A DNA stretch of 64,000 nt from Croceicoccus naphthovorans (GTDB lineage Bacteria; Pseudomonadota; Alphaproteobacteria; Sphingomonadales; Sphingomonadaceae), in NCBI RefSeq assembly GCF_001028705.1, contig NZ_CP011770.1:2855501-2919500 (forward strand), written 5' to 3'. This document shows, piece after piece, positions 16,922 through 25,331 of the stretch. The position numbers were made by a program, and so were the translations under genes. Position 1 is the stretch's first letter. Each line of letters starts with the position of its first letter. The notes under the pieces are model-generated. The model worked only from the letters and a program-made list of their open reading frames with translations, was not told the DNA's origin and made no database searches.

Positions 16922-17700
16922 CGCCCCTTCCAGTTCCCCGCGCGCTTCTCGACGAAGGCGGCCATGCCCTCGTCCTTGTCCCCGGTCGCGGTCAGCACCT
17001 GAAACATACGGCGTTCGGCGATCAGACCCTGATCCAGCGTCGTTTCGAACGCTGTGTTGACCATTTCCTTGTTCATCATCGCGGCCAGCGGCGGCATTCC
17101 GGCGATCGTCGCGGCGGTTTTCATCGCGTCGTCGACCAGTTCGCCCAGCGGCACGATGCGCGCGACAAGGCCGCTGCGTTCGGCTTCCTCGGCGTCCATC
17201 ATCCGGCCCGTCAGGCACATCTCCATCGCCTTGGACTTGCCGACCGCGCGGGTCAGGCGCTGCGATCCGCCCATGCCGGGGCCGACGCCCAGCTTGATTT
17301 CCGGCTGGCCGAATTTCGCGGTGTCGGCGGCGATTATGAAGTCGGCCATCATGGCCAATTCGCATCCGCCGCCCAGCGCGAAGCCGTTGACCGCGGCGAT
17401 CCAAGGCTTGCGGACCTTTTTCACGATGTCTGCGGTCCAACCCGCAAAGAAATCCTCGATATAGAAATCGGCGGCGGGCTTGTCGGACATTTCCTTGATG
17501 TCGGCCCCAGCAGCGAATGCCTTGTCGCCGCTGCCGGTCAGCACCGCGCAAAGCTGCGAGCCATCAGCCTCAAACTTGGCGAAAGCATCGGTCAATTCGG
17601 CCAGCACGGTCGAGTTCAACGCGTTCAGCGACTTGGGCCGGTTCAGCGTGATCAGCGTGACCGCGCCGCGCGTTTCGGTAAGGATCGTTTCGTAGGTCAT
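16918..17700 (-). CDS. Enoyl-CoA hydratase (crotonase family)
   Basis: Hydrates 2-enoyl-CoA. In this context the likely substrate is methacrylyl-CoA from valine. The 260-aa protein has the crotonase core: oxyanion-hole [11 protein letters not shown] near residues 60-70 and [11 protein letters not shown] near 105-115, with both catalytic glutamates of the hydratase class in place (the GGGCE Glu and PEIKLG Glu). The ATG at 17700 overlaps the stop of the upstream hydrolase gene (ATGA). A GTG 12 bp further up is less likely. Confidence 0.93.
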   Translation of the reverse strand: MTYETILTETRGAVTLITLNRPKSLNALNSTVLAELTDAFAKFEADGSQLCAVLTGSGDKAFAAGADIKEMSDKPAADFYIEDFFAGWTADIVKKVRKPWIAAVNGFALGGGCELAMMADFIIAADTAKFGQPEIKLGVGPGMGGSQRLTRAVGKSKAMEMCLTGRMMDAEEAERSGLVARIVPLGELVDDAMKTAATIAGMPPLAAMMNKEMVNTAFETTLDQGLIAERRMFQVLTATGDKDEGMAAFVEKRAGNWKGR

Positions 17701-18758
17701 AGCGGTTTCCACTCATGTTCCGGGGGCAGCGGGGCAAACAGGCTGTCGACCATTTCGTCGCTCACCTCTTCTGGCGTGGCCGGTTGCCACTGCGGGTTGT
17801 TGTCCTTGTCCACCAAGAGCGCGCGAACGCCCTCGGCAAAATCATGCCGGGTAATCGCACGTGACGCGCCGCGCAGTTCCATCGCCATATTGTCGGCGAA
17901 GTTTTTGCAGGCAGCGCCCAGTTCAAGTTGCTTCAGCACGTATTTGCAGGCCGACGGGCTTTTGCTGCGGAGGGTTTTCAGCTCCTTGCCCGCCCAGTCG
18001 CCGCCATCGGCTTCCAACGCGGCCAGGATGTCCTCGAACCGGTCCGAGGCGAACAGCGTGTCGATCCTCCCCCGATTTCGGAGGATGCGCGCGTCTGGCG
18101 CAGGGGTGGAAAGGTCGGCCAGTGCCGCTTCGATCCCGGCTGGATCGGCAACGATCCGCGCCTTCGCCTCTGCCAGCGATTCCGCCGACAGGTAATGCGT
18201 GGCCAGCCCCGCCGCGAGGCATTCCGCCCCGTCCAGCCGCGCGCCGGTCAGGCCGAGGAACCGACCCAGCCGTCCGTCCAGCCGTGACAGGTACCAACCG
18301 CCGCCAACGTCGCAGATCAGGCCGATGCCGGTTTCGGGCATGGCGAACTTCGTATTTTCGGTCGCGACGCGGTGTTTCGCGGGCTGCGATATGCCGACCC
18401 CGCCACCCATCGTGATGCCGTCCATGAAGGCGACGACGGGCTTGGGATAAGTGAACATCAGGTGGTTGAGCTTGTACTCGACATCGAAGAAATGCCGCCC
18501 GCTCTCTCCGCCATCGTCCAGCCCGGACTTGCGCAGCAGGGTAACATCGCCGCCCGCACAGAACCCGCGCCCTTCGGCATGGTCGAGGATCACCGCCTGA
18601 ACCGCATCGTCGTCGCGCCAGGCCAGCAGCGCAGCGGTCATCGCCTCGCACATGTCCAGCGTCAGCGAGTGGATCGCCTTGGGCCGGTTGAGCGATATGT
18701 GCCCGACCGCGCCGTGGTTATGGATGTGGACCAGATCGGTCATATGACCCACACTCAT
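17697..18758 (-). CDS. 3-hydroxyisobutyryl-CoA hydrolase
   Basis: A crotonase-fold thioesterase of 353 aa, longer than hydratases because of the extra C-terminal helices typical of HIBYL-CoA hydrolases. Oxyanion motifs are [10 protein letters not shown] and [10 protein letters not shown]. The catalytic Glu/Asp region is [14 protein letters not shown], the hallmark of this branch. It removes CoA from 3-hydroxyisobutyryl-CoA to give the mmsB substrate. Start and stop both overlap neighbours by 4 bp, so it is translated as part of the operon. Confidence 0.92.
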   Translation of the reverse strand: MSVGHMTDLVHIHNHGAVGHISLNRPKAIHSLTLDMCEAMTAALLAWRDDDAVQAVILDHAEGRGFCAGGDVTLLRKSGLDDGGESGRHFFDVEYKLNHLMFTYPKPVVAFMDGITMGGGVGISQPAKHRVATENTKFAMPETGIGLICDVGGGWYLSRLDGRLGRFLGLTGARLDGAECLAAGLATHYLSAESLAEAKARIVADPAGIEAALADLSTPAPDARILRNRGRIDTLFASDRFEDILAALEADGGDWAGKELKTLRSKSPSACKYVLKQLELGAACKNFADNMAMELRGASRAITRHDFAEGVRALLVDKDNNPQWQPATPEEVSDEMVDSLFAPLPPEHEWKPL

Positions 18759-19897
18759 TTCACCAAGTCCCGCCCGACGATCATGCGCATGATCTGGTTC
18801 GTGCCTTCAAGGATCGAATGGACCCGCAAATCGCGGTACAGCTTCTCCACCGGGTATTCCTTCAAGTATCCGTAACCGCCGAACAGTTGCAGCGCCCGGT
18901 CCACGACTTTCGATCCGGTCTCGGTCGCGATCATCTTGGCCATTGCGGCAAACCGCGTCTTGTCCGGCGCGCCCTCGGTCACTTTCGCAGCGGCGAGGTA
19001 GAGCAGCGCCCGCGCCGCCTCCAGCTCTGCCGCCATTTCGGCCAGCGTGAACTGCGTGTTCTGGAAATCGGCGATGGCCTTGCCGAACTGCTTGCGGTCT
19101 TTCGTATAGGCAACCGCCTCGTCCAACGCGCGCTGCGCCCCGCCCAGCGAACAGGCGCCGATGTTGAGGCGTCCTCCGTCCAGCCCAGCCATCGCGATGG
19201 AAAAGCCCTGCCCTTCGGCACCGACAAGGTTCGCCTTGGGCACTTTCACGTTATCGAGGATCAGCGCTGCGGTCGGCTGGGAATTCCAGCCCAGCTTCTT
19301 TTCCTGCGCGCCGAACGACACGCCGGGCATGTCCTTTTCGATCACGACGCAGGAAATGCCCTTGGGCCCATCCTTCCCGGTGCGGACCATCGTGACGTAG
19401 ATCTCGTTCTCACCGCCACCGGAAATGAACTGCTTCGATCCAGTAATCTCCCAGTGATCGCCCTTGTCGACCGCCCTGGTCTTCAACGCCGCCGCGTCGC
19501 TGCCCGATGCCGGTTCGGTCAGGCAGTACGATGCCATCCGGTTCATCGCGATCAGGTCGGGCAGATAGCGGTCCTTCAGGTCCTGCGACCCGAAGCAGTC
19601 GATCATCCAGCTGGCCATGTTGTGGATCGAGACAAAGGCACTGGTAGAAGGACAGCCATAGGCCATCGCTTCCATGATCAGCGCCGATTCCAGCCGCCCC
19701 AGACCGATCCCGCCCGATTCCTCGGACACGTAGATCGCCGCAAAGCCCAGCTCCGCCGCCTGTTTGATCGTGTCGCGCGGAAAGGTCTTGTGCTCATCCC
19801 ATTCGCCCGCATTCGGGGTGATGGCATCGGCGGTGAAGCGCCGCGCCATCTCCTGAATGGCAAGCTGGTCTTCGGTCAGGGCGAACTGGCCGGTCAT
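18755..19897 (-). CDS. Acyl-CoA dehydrogenase, probably isobutyryl-CoA dehydrogenase
   Basis: A 380-aa FAD enzyme with the usual three-domain fold. Family signatures CLTEPASGSDAAALKT and LFGGYGYLKEYPVEKLYRDLR are present, and the catalytic Glu is in SILEGTNQIM. Operon context (between mmsA and the HIBYL-CoA hydrolase) makes isobutyryl-CoA the probable substrate, giving methacrylyl-CoA. Electrons would pass to ETF. A good AGGAGAG site precedes the ATG at 19897. The I78-type lipoprotein gene ends 25 bp upstream. Confidence 0.92.
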   Translation of the reverse strand: MTGQFALTEDQLAIQEMARRFTADAITPNAGEWDEHKTFPRDTIKQAAELGFAAIYVSEESGGIGLGRLESALIMEAMAYGCPSTSAFVSIHNMASWMIDCFGSQDLKDRYLPDLIAMNRMASYCLTEPASGSDAAALKTRAVDKGDHWEITGSKQFISGGGENEIYVTMVRTGKDGPKGISCVVIEKDMPGVSFGAQEKKLGWNSQPTAALILDNVKVPKANLVGAEGQGFSIAMAGLDGGRLNIGACSLGGAQRALDEAVAYTKDRKQFGKAIADFQNTQFTLAEMAAELEAARALLYLAAAKVTEGAPDKTRFAAMAKMIATETGSKVVDRALQLFGGYGYLKEYPVEKLYRDLRVHSILEGTNQIMRMIVGRDLVK

Positions 19898-19922
19898 GGT
19901 CTCTCCTGAAAGTTGGGTCAGA

Positions 19923-20234
19923 TCAGCCGCAGCTGATCCGCTCGATTATCATGTTGTCGTCATAGGATACCGTCAGCCGGTTGGCGCGGTAATCCATGGT
20001 CACGGCGGTGCGCGGCGGCACCCAGCGCAGGATCGTCGCGCCGCTGCGCGCCATCAGTTCTGCACCGGTGGCGGTAGAGGCGGTCGATCCCAGCATGTCC
20101 TGCACGCCGGTCGCATCGCAGGTGCCTTCTCCACCAACAGGAACGCGGACGGGTTCGGATGCGGTCGTCGCACAGCCTGCGAGCAGGACGGGAGCGGCGA
20201 TCAGCGCGGCAACTTTCAACGAATGGGTCATCAT
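19923..20234 (-). CDS. I78-family peptidase-inhibitor-like lipoprotein
   Basis: A 103-aa product with a signal peptide and LAGC lipobox (Cys near residue 21), followed by a compact domain CDATGVQDMLGS ... GATILRWVPPRTAVTMDYRANRLTV, which matches the I78 (potato inhibitor I-like) family: the W-x-P-x-x-x-V-T-x-D-Y-R-x-x-R-L pattern and a C-terminal IxRIxCG. Such proteins inhibit serine proteases. Here it would act in the periplasm. ATG at 20234 overlaps the upstream lipoprotein stop (ATGA). GTG at 20240 is a less likely start. Confidence 0.8.
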   Translation of the reverse strand: MMTHSLKVAALIAAPVLLAGCATTASEPVRVPVGGEGTCDATGVQDMLGSTASTATGAELMARSGATILRWVPPRTAVTMDYRANRLTVSYDDNMIIERISCG

Positions 20235-20707
20235 GTACACCTCTCATATTCGAACGGCCCGCCAGAGCCATCGCCGCCATTGGTGGAGCGGGTCAAGGTC
20301 GCACCGACCAGCCGAAGCGTTTCGGTGCGGGTCCATTCCCAGTCGAAGCTGGCGACGATATGGCTGGCATCGCGCTCGGCAACCGACGCCAAAGTGCCGA
20401 CCGATTCGTAGAACGTCAGCGATTGCGATCCCACGGTCAGCAGACCTTTGCCATCGCTGCGGCTTGCGTCGCAATCGTTGGTTGTCATGCCCCAGCGGCC
20501 TTGCAGTCCGGCGGGGATGGTCTGCTCCATCTCGTCGGTCGCATCGCCGCCCGGTGGCCCGGCCCCATCGCCGATGCCGCCATCGGGTTCGACCGGCATC
20601 GGGGTTTCGGTGGGCAACGGATCGGGCTCGCTGGTATCGCCGCAAGCGGCAAGCGCGAGGAGGGAGGCCGCCGCAAGGGCGGCGCGGGCAGGCACGGTCA
20701 GACGCAT
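20231..20707 (-). CDS. Putative lipoprotein with Pro/Gly-rich linker
   Basis: A 158-aa product with signal peptide and LAAC lipobox (Cys near residue 22), a linker PMPVEPDGGIGDGAGPPGG, and a C-terminal domain with WGMTTNDCDASRSDGKGLLTV and the strand motif SFDWEWTRTETLRL. I do not recognise the domain. The linker resembles one in the cpoB product at 55219. An AAGGA site precedes the ATG at 20707, itself preceded by a strong hairpin. It lies 86 bp after mmsA and is coupled to the I78 gene. Confidence 0.75.
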   Translation of the reverse strand: MRLTVPARAALAAASLLALAACGDTSEPDPLPTETPMPVEPDGGIGDGAGPPGGDATDEMEQTIPAGLQGRWGMTTNDCDASRSDGKGLLTVGSQSLTFYESVGTLASVAERDASHIVASFDWEWTRTETLRLVGATLTRSTNGGDGSGGPFEYERCT

Positions 20708-20724
20708 GGCAAGTCCTTTCGCTC

Positions 20725-20745
20725 GGGTCCGGTCATACCGGACCC
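20725..20745 (-). promoter_or_regulatory. 9-bp perfect hairpin in the mmsA-lipoprotein gap
   Basis: GGGTCCGGT (20725-20733) and ACCGGACCC (20737-20745) form a 9-bp stem with a 3-nt loop, 17 bp before the lipoprotein start on the minus strand. No T-run follows on either strand, so it is not a standard terminator. It may protect the upstream mmsA message, reduce read-through, or affect initiation of the lipoprotein gene. Confidence 0.55.
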
Positions 20746-20793
20746 AACGTCCGAACGGGTCTGTGTGTCCCTATGCACCGCCTTACCCCCCGA

Positions 20794-22302
20794 TCACCCC
20801 ATCGTCGGTATGACGAATGCGTTAGAGCCATCACCGCCGCCATCGGGCCAGCGCTGTGTCACGGTCTTGACCTTGGTCCAGAACTTCAGCCCCTCGGTGC
20901 CGTACTGGTTCGTGTCGCCAAAGGCAGACCGCTTCCACCCGCCGAAGCTGTGATAGCTGACCGGCACCGGGATCGGCACGTTGATGCCGACCATCCCGAC
21001 ATTTACGCGCGACGCGAATTCGCGCGCGGCATGGCCGTTTCGGGTGAAGATCGCGACGCCGTTGCCGTACTGGTGCTGGCTGGGCAGCGTCAGCGCCTCC
21101 TCGAAATCCTTGGCGCGTACCATCTGCAGCACGGGGCCGAAGATCTCTTCCTTGTAACTTTCCATGTCGGTGGTGACATGGTCGAACAGGCTGGGTCCGA
21201 TGAAGAAGCCTTCCTCGTATCCCTGCAGTTTGAAGTTGCGACCGTCGACGACCAGTTCGGCGCCCTCGTCGACGCCCTTCTGGATCCACGCCTCGACCTT
21301 TTCCTTGTGCTGCTTGGTCACCACCGGGCCGTAGTGTGCATCGGGGTCGGTGGCGATGCCGGGGCGCAGCGCGTCGATCGCAGGCAACAGCTTGGCTTTC
21401 AGCCGCTCGGCCGTATCCTCACCCACCGGCACCACGACCGGCAGCGCCATGCAGCGTTCGCCCGCCGAGCCATAGGCCGCGCCCATCAGGTCGTTCACCG
21501 CCTGATCCAGATCGGCGTCGGGCATGATGATGCCGTGGTTCTTCGCGCCGCCCATCGCCTGAACGCGCTTACCGGCGGCGACACCCCGCTTGTAGACATA
21601 GTGCGCAATGTCGGACGAGCCGACGAAGCTGACCGCCGCGATATCCGGGTGGTCCAGGATCGCGTCGACCATCTCCTTGTCGCCGTGGATCACCTGCAGC
21701 AGCCCCTCGGGCGCTCCGGCCTCAAGGAACAGTTCGGCAAGGCGGTTGGGGACGGAGGGGTCGCGTTCCGAGGGTTTCAAAATAAAGGCATTGCCGACCG
21801 CGATGGCCATGCCGAACATCCACATCGGGATCATCGCGGGGAAGTTGAACGGGGTGATGCCAGCGCCGATGCCCAGCGGCTGGCGCATCGAATAGACGTC
21901 GATGCCGGGGCCCGCGCCTTGCGTGTATTCGCCCTTCAGCACCTGCGGAATGCCGCAGCAATATTCGATGACTTCCAGGCCGCGCTGCACGTCGCCCTTG
22001 GCGTCGTCGATCACCTTGCCATGCTCGTTCGAGAGCATGAGCGCGAGGTCGTCCATGTTCGCCTCGATCAGTTCCTTGAACTTGAACATGACGCGGGCGC
22101 GCTTTTGCGGGTTGGTCGCGGCCCATGCGGGCTGCACTTCCTTCGCCGTGGCGACAACTTTTTCCAGCAGAGCGGCATCGCCCAGCGCCAGCTTGGCCTG
22201 AACCTGCCCGGTCGACGGGTTGTAGACGTCGCTGGTGCGGCCCGAATAGCTCCCCGGTGCTGCCCCGCTGCCGCCGGTGATGAAGTGGTCGATCAAGCGC
22301 AT
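20794..22302 (-). CDS. mmsA: CoA-acylating methylmalonate-semialdehyde dehydrogenase
   Basis: Converts methylmalonate semialdehyde to propionyl-CoA, CO2 and NADH, ending valine catabolism. The 502-aa ALDH-fold protein has the catalytic Cys in SAGERCMALP and the NAD-binding ITPFNFPAMIPMWM. At the position of the general-base Glu of ordinary ALDHs it has Asn (GGAKNHGII), the known feature of MMSDH. The frame is open far upstream, but the ATG at 22302, preceded by GAGAGG, begins MRLIDHFI as expected. It is the first gene of the valine operon and is divergent from a LysR regulator. Confidence 0.96.
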   Translation of the reverse strand: MRLIDHFITGGSGAAPGSYSGRTSDVYNPSTGQVQAKLALGDAALLEKVVATAKEVQPAWAATNPQKRARVMFKFKELIEANMDDLALMLSNEHGKVIDDAKGDVQRGLEVIEYCCGIPQVLKGEYTQGAGPGIDVYSMRQPLGIGAGITPFNFPAMIPMWMFGMAIAVGNAFILKPSERDPSVPNRLAELFLEAGAPEGLLQVIHGDKEMVDAILDHPDIAAVSFVGSSDIAHYVYKRGVAAGKRVQAMGGAKNHGIIMPDADLDQAVNDLMGAAYGSAGERCMALPVVVPVGEDTAERLKAKLLPAIDALRPGIATDPDAHYGPVVTKQHKEKVEAWIQKGVDEGAELVVDGRNFKLQGYEEGFFIGPSLFDHVTTDMESYKEEIFGPVLQMVRAKDFEEALTLPSQHQYGNGVAIFTRNGHAAREFASRVNVGMVGINVPIPVPVSYHSFGGWKRSAFGDTNQYGTEGLKFWTKVKTVTQRWPDGGGDGSNAFVIPTMG

Positions 22303-22374
22303 GGCAAATCCTCTCAGATAACTGGCGCGCAGGGTTATGCGCGAGGTTTGCGCACGGTTTACGAGACCGCGAAA

Positions 22375-22399
22375 TTGCAAGCAATGTCCAGATATGCAA
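22375..22399. promoter_or_regulatory. Dyad in the mmsA-LysR divergent promoter
   Basis: TTGCA (22375-22379) and TGCAA (22395-22399) form a dyad across 15 bp in the 126-bp gap between mmsA and the LysR gene. LysR regulators usually bind interrupted dyads between divergent genes, so this is a candidate operator. The support is positional only and the dyad is short. Confidence 0.3.
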
Positions 22400-22428
22400 C
22401 ATCGACCTGCGATTATGCAGGCTGGATC

Positions 22429-23340
22429 ATGGCGCAACTGAACTGGAACGACCTTCAGGATTTCCTCGCCATCGCGCGGGCGGGAAAGCTGGCATCTGCG
22501 GCAGAGGCATCGGGGGTGGATCCGACGACGATGGGCCGCCGCCTGCGCAGACTGGAACAGACGCTGGGCGAACGCCTGTTCGAGCAGACGCGCGAAGGAC
22601 AGATCCCGACCGAAGCGGGCGAAGCGCTGCTGGCCCGGGCCGAAGCGATGGAGCGCGCCGCCTCCGGAATCGGGGATACGATTGGCAAATCGGGCGACGC
22701 CGCGATGGACAGCGTTCGCGGCACCCTGCGCGTCGCCATGCCCGAGGGGTTCGCCACGGCATTTCTGCCCGCGCATCTGGGCGAACTGGCCGACCTGCAC
22801 CCGCGCCTGACCATCGACCTTGCGGTAACGCCCGGCCTGCTCAACCCCACGAAGCGAGAGGCGGACATGGCCATCGTGTTGTCCCGCCCGCGCGCCGGGC
22901 CGCTGATTGCCGGAAAGCTGACCGATTACGCGCTGCGGCTCTATGCCTCGAAAGCCTATCTGGTGCGCCACGGCCGCCCCGATACGCCCGCCGCACTGGC
23001 CCGCGGCCATCGGCTTGTCGGCTATGTCCCCGATTTGCTGCACATGCCCGAATTGCGCCATCTGGACCGGCTGCACCCGGGCTTGGAGCCGACGCTGCGC
23101 TCCTCCAGCATCAACGCGCAGCACAACCTCGTCGCCGCAGGCGCGGGACTAGGCGTGCTGCACTGTTTTTCGGCGGACAACGATCCCGATCTCGTCGCGA
23201 TCTTTCCGGACGAGCGGATCACCCGCACCTATTGGCTGGTGACGCACCGCGACACGCACCAGCTTGAGCGGGTGCAGGTGTTCCGGAACTGGCTGCTACG
23301 GCTCGTCCGGCGGCAGCGCGGGTCGCTTATGCCGGAGTAG
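22429..23340 (+). CDS. LysR-family transcriptional regulator
   Basis: A 303-aa regulator with an N-terminal winged helix-turn-helix (about residues 6-65, FLAIARAGKLASAAEASGVDPTTMGRRLRRLE split by the usual turn) and a periplasmic-binding-type effector domain. The frame is open from 19996 but that is antisense shadow. The ATG at 22429 gives the normal LysR N-terminus. Another in-frame ATG at 22384 lies within the promoter region. Its position, divergent from mmsA, suggests control of the valine operon. The effector is unknown. Confidence 0.9.
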   Translation: MAQLNWNDLQDFLAIARAGKLASAAEASGVDPTTMGRRLRRLEQTLGERLFEQTREGQIPTEAGEALLARAEAMERAASGIGDTIGKSGDAAMDSVRGTLRVAMPEGFATAFLPAHLGELADLHPRLTIDLAVTPGLLNPTKREADMAIVLSRPRAGPLIAGKLTDYALRLYASKAYLVRHGRPDTPAALARGHRLVGYVPDLLHMPELRHLDRLHPGLEPTLRSSSINAQHNLVAAGAGLGVLHCFSADNDPDLVAIFPDERITRTYWLVTHRDTHQLERVQVFRNWLLRLVRRQRGSLMPE

Positions 23341-23349
23341 GCCGAGGAA

Positions 23350-23667
23350 TCAGGCCTTGGCAACCGGCGGATTTTCGCCCAGATCCTCGAACCATGCCTC
23401 GACCGGGCCGTTCAGCTTGAGCGTCAGCGGATTGCCCTTGCGGTCCATCGTCTTGCCCGCCTGCACGCGGACCCAGCCTTCGGAGATCGAGTATTCCTCG
23501 ATATTCGTGCGAACCGCGCCCTTGAAACGGATGCCGACGCCGCGACGCAGCACGTCCGCATCGAAATAGGGGCTGCGCGGATTGATCGCCAGGTGATCGG
23601 GCGGCACGTCCGTCGCGGCGGGTGCGGTTGCGGCGGCCTGTTCGGGGGTGCTGTTGTCTTCGGTCAT
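23350..23667 (-). CDS. DUF3297 family protein
   Basis: A 105-aa cytoplasmic protein matching DUF3297: DHLAINPRSPYFDADVLRRGVGIRFKG is followed by EYSISEGWVRVQAGKT and DRKGNPLTLKLNGPVEAWF. The family is widespread in proteobacteria and has no assigned function. I prefer the ATG at 23667 (MTEDNSTPE). A TTG at 23703 would add 12 residues. It is transcribed alone, converging on the LysR gene 9 bp away. Confidence 0.85.
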   Translation of the reverse strand: MTEDNSTPEQAAATAPAATDVPPDHLAINPRSPYFDADVLRRGVGIRFKGAVRTNIEEYSISEGWVRVQAGKTMDRKGNPLTLKLNGPVEAWFEDLGENPPVAKA

Positions 23668-23777
23668 GGCCGGGGCGTGTAATGGCGCTTCGGCGCTTGT
23701 CAATCGGCGCGCGCTCTGGCAAAGGCGCGCCTCTGCCGACGGCAGGCCGATTCAGCGGCCCCTTTCTCACCGTCCGC

Positions 23778-23852
23778 GGGCGCGTAGCTCAGTGGTAGAG
23801 CACACCCTTCACACGGGTGGGGTCGCAGGTTCAATCCCTGCCGCGCCCACCA
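23778..23852 (+). tRNA. tRNA-Val (anticodon CAC)
   Basis: A complete 75-nt cloverleaf with encoded CCA. Acceptor GGGCGCG pairs with CGCGCCC. The D stem is GCTC/GAGC. Anticodon stem CACCC/GGGTG holds loop TTCACAC with anticodon CAC, reading GTG. T stem GCAGG/CCTGC holds TTCAATC. The discriminator base is A. Confidence 0.97.
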
Positions 23853-23861
23853 TCACCGGCG

Positions 23862-24348
23862 ATGGATCAATCCTTGCCCGCTCACTCAGCCAGGCGATAG
23901 GTTTTGCCGTCGAGAAGCAGCATCAGCTTGCAGGCCCCCTCCCCGCCGCAGCCGGAATCCTGCCGACGCGGCCCGGTCAGATCAAGCGGAGCGACGATCA
24001 GGTCATCCTGCACGATGGCCCCGACCGTTGGCTCTGCCTTGATGCCAGTGCGCAGCAGATCGACGAATTGCACGCGCTGGCACGGGGATCGGCAGTCGAA
24101 ATCACCGATGTCTCCGGCTATTGGGCCAAGTTCACATTCGGCGATGGCATCGGGTTTTCAGACTTTGCCGCATCGCACCGGTTGAACTTTTCCTGAAAGA
24201 TCGTGACTGTGCTGTCATGTCGCTGTTCGATTGCCCCGCTATTGCCGTCAACGGCGCAGACCTGACGATGCTGCTCGTCCGGTCTAGCTATGCCGAGAGT
24301 TTCGCCCAGACCTTTGCAAAGGCGCGGTCCGCCAGCGAGTCACGGTGA
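23862..24348 (+). pseudogene. Frameshifted remnant resembling sarcosine oxidase gamma subunit
   Basis: Coding-like sequence directly 3' of tRNA-Val. One frame (about 23897-24193) reads QHQLAGPLPAAAG ... DGPDRWLCLDAS ... EITDVSGYWAKF, and a second frame (from about 24190) reads DCAVMSLFDCPAIAV ... LLVRSSYAESFAQTF. Joined, this follows the SoxG/GcvT-like pattern G-P-D-x-W-L, V-x-D-V-S and R-S-x-A. The main frame stops at 24196 just after a TTTT run (24188-24191). One added base there would restore reading. The only start (ATG 23862, MDQSLPAHSA) is in a third frame, so a second shift is needed near 23895. The stop overlaps the asparaginase start (GTGA), showing former coupling. Sequencing error is possible. 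Confidence 0.5.
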
Positions 24349-25331
24349 CGATGCCACGGCGCGTCCACGTTCTGGCCACCGGCGGCACGATTGCGGGCAC
24401 GAAGTCCGCTACCAGCCCGGTCGGCTATTCGCCCGGCGAACTGTCTGTCGAAACCCTGCTGGCCGCCGTGCCCACCGCCCGCGACATCGCGGATATTAGC
24501 GTGGAACAGCTGTTCAGCATCGGCAGCCAGAACATTACCGAACGCCACTGGGTGGACCTGCTGGATCGCATCGCGGCCTATAATCGCGATAACCCGGATG
24601 TCGGGATTGTCGTCCTGCACGGCACCGACACGATAGAGGAAACCGCGTGGTTCCTCGACCTGCAGCTCGATCAGGATAGCCCCGTCGTGCTGGTCGGCGC
24701 GATGCGCCCGGCTAATGCGGTCAGCGCGGATGGGCCGGCCAACCTGATCGCCGCGATCATTGCCGCTGCCGATCCCGCCGCACGCGGGCGCGGGGTGCTG
24801 GTCTGTTCGGACAACGAAATCCTGTCCGCCCGCAACGCAATGAAAACCGCGACGCTGGGCGTGCAGGGCTTCAGCGCAGGAAAGCGCGGGGTAGAGGCGT
24901 TCATGACCGGCAATCGCGCCGAATGGCTTGGCCCCGCGCCGGATCGGTCACAGCCCTGCTTTAGCCCGCAAGGGGGCGCTCTGCCCGATGTCGAAATCCT
25001 GTTCGTGCATGCCGCGATGTCGATCCACGCACTGGATGACGCCATCGCACGGGGCACGCAGGGTATCGTCGTCGCCGGGGTCGGTTCGGGCAACATGCCT
25101 ATGCCGTTAATCGAACGACTGGCGCAGGCAGCGCGAGACGGCATCGTCGTCGTGCGGTCCAGCCGGATCGCGGGGGGATATGTCGCGCGCAACGTGGAGA
25201 TCGACGACGATGCCAACGGCTTTGTCGTGGCGGGCGATCTGGGCCCGGCCAAGTCGCGCATTCTGCTTCAACTGGCCATGCGCCAAACCCACTCTGCAGA
25301 GCAGATACAGGACTTGTTCGCCAAATGCTGA
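24345..25331 (+). CDS. L-asparaginase
   Basis: Hydrolyses L-asparagine to aspartate and ammonia. The 328-aa product has both catalytic threonine regions of the bacterial asparaginase family: ATGGTIAGT near residues 9-17 and HGTDTIEETAWFL near 89-101, with the conserved VVLVGAMRPA (Lys position replaced by Gly-Ala-Met-Arg as usual in this motif) and SADGPANL. No signal peptide is seen, so it is probably cytoplasmic. The GTG at 24345 is coupled to the remnant upstream. ATG at 24351 is an alternative start. Confidence 0.9.
   Translation: MTMPRRVHVLATGGTIAGTKSATSPVGYSPGELSVETLLAAVPTARDIADISVEQLFSIGSQNITERHWVDLLDRIAAYNRDNPDVGIVVLHGTDTIEETAWFLDLQLDQDSPVVLVGAMRPANAVSADGPANLIAAIIAAADPAARGRGVLVCSDNEILSARNAMKTATLGVQGFSAGKRGVEAFMTGNRAEWLGPAPDRSQPCFSPQGGALPDVEILFVHAAMSIHALDDAIARGTQGIVVAGVGSGNMPMPLIERLAQAARDGIVVVRSSRIAGGYVARNVEIDDDANGFVVAGDLGPAKSRILLQLAMRQTHSAEQIQDLFAKC

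Noticed and set aside
19996..23340. Very long plus-strand open frame (about 1114 codons) over the valine operon
   Set aside because: Only its last 303 codons (from 22429) code for the LysR protein. The rest is the antisense of mmsA and the lipoproteins, with Arg/His-rich translation typical of shadow frames.
23882..24073. Minus-strand 63-codon frame in the SoxG-like remnant
   Set aside because: The plus strand has the typical GC-rich third positions and family-like motifs. The minus frame is its antisense.
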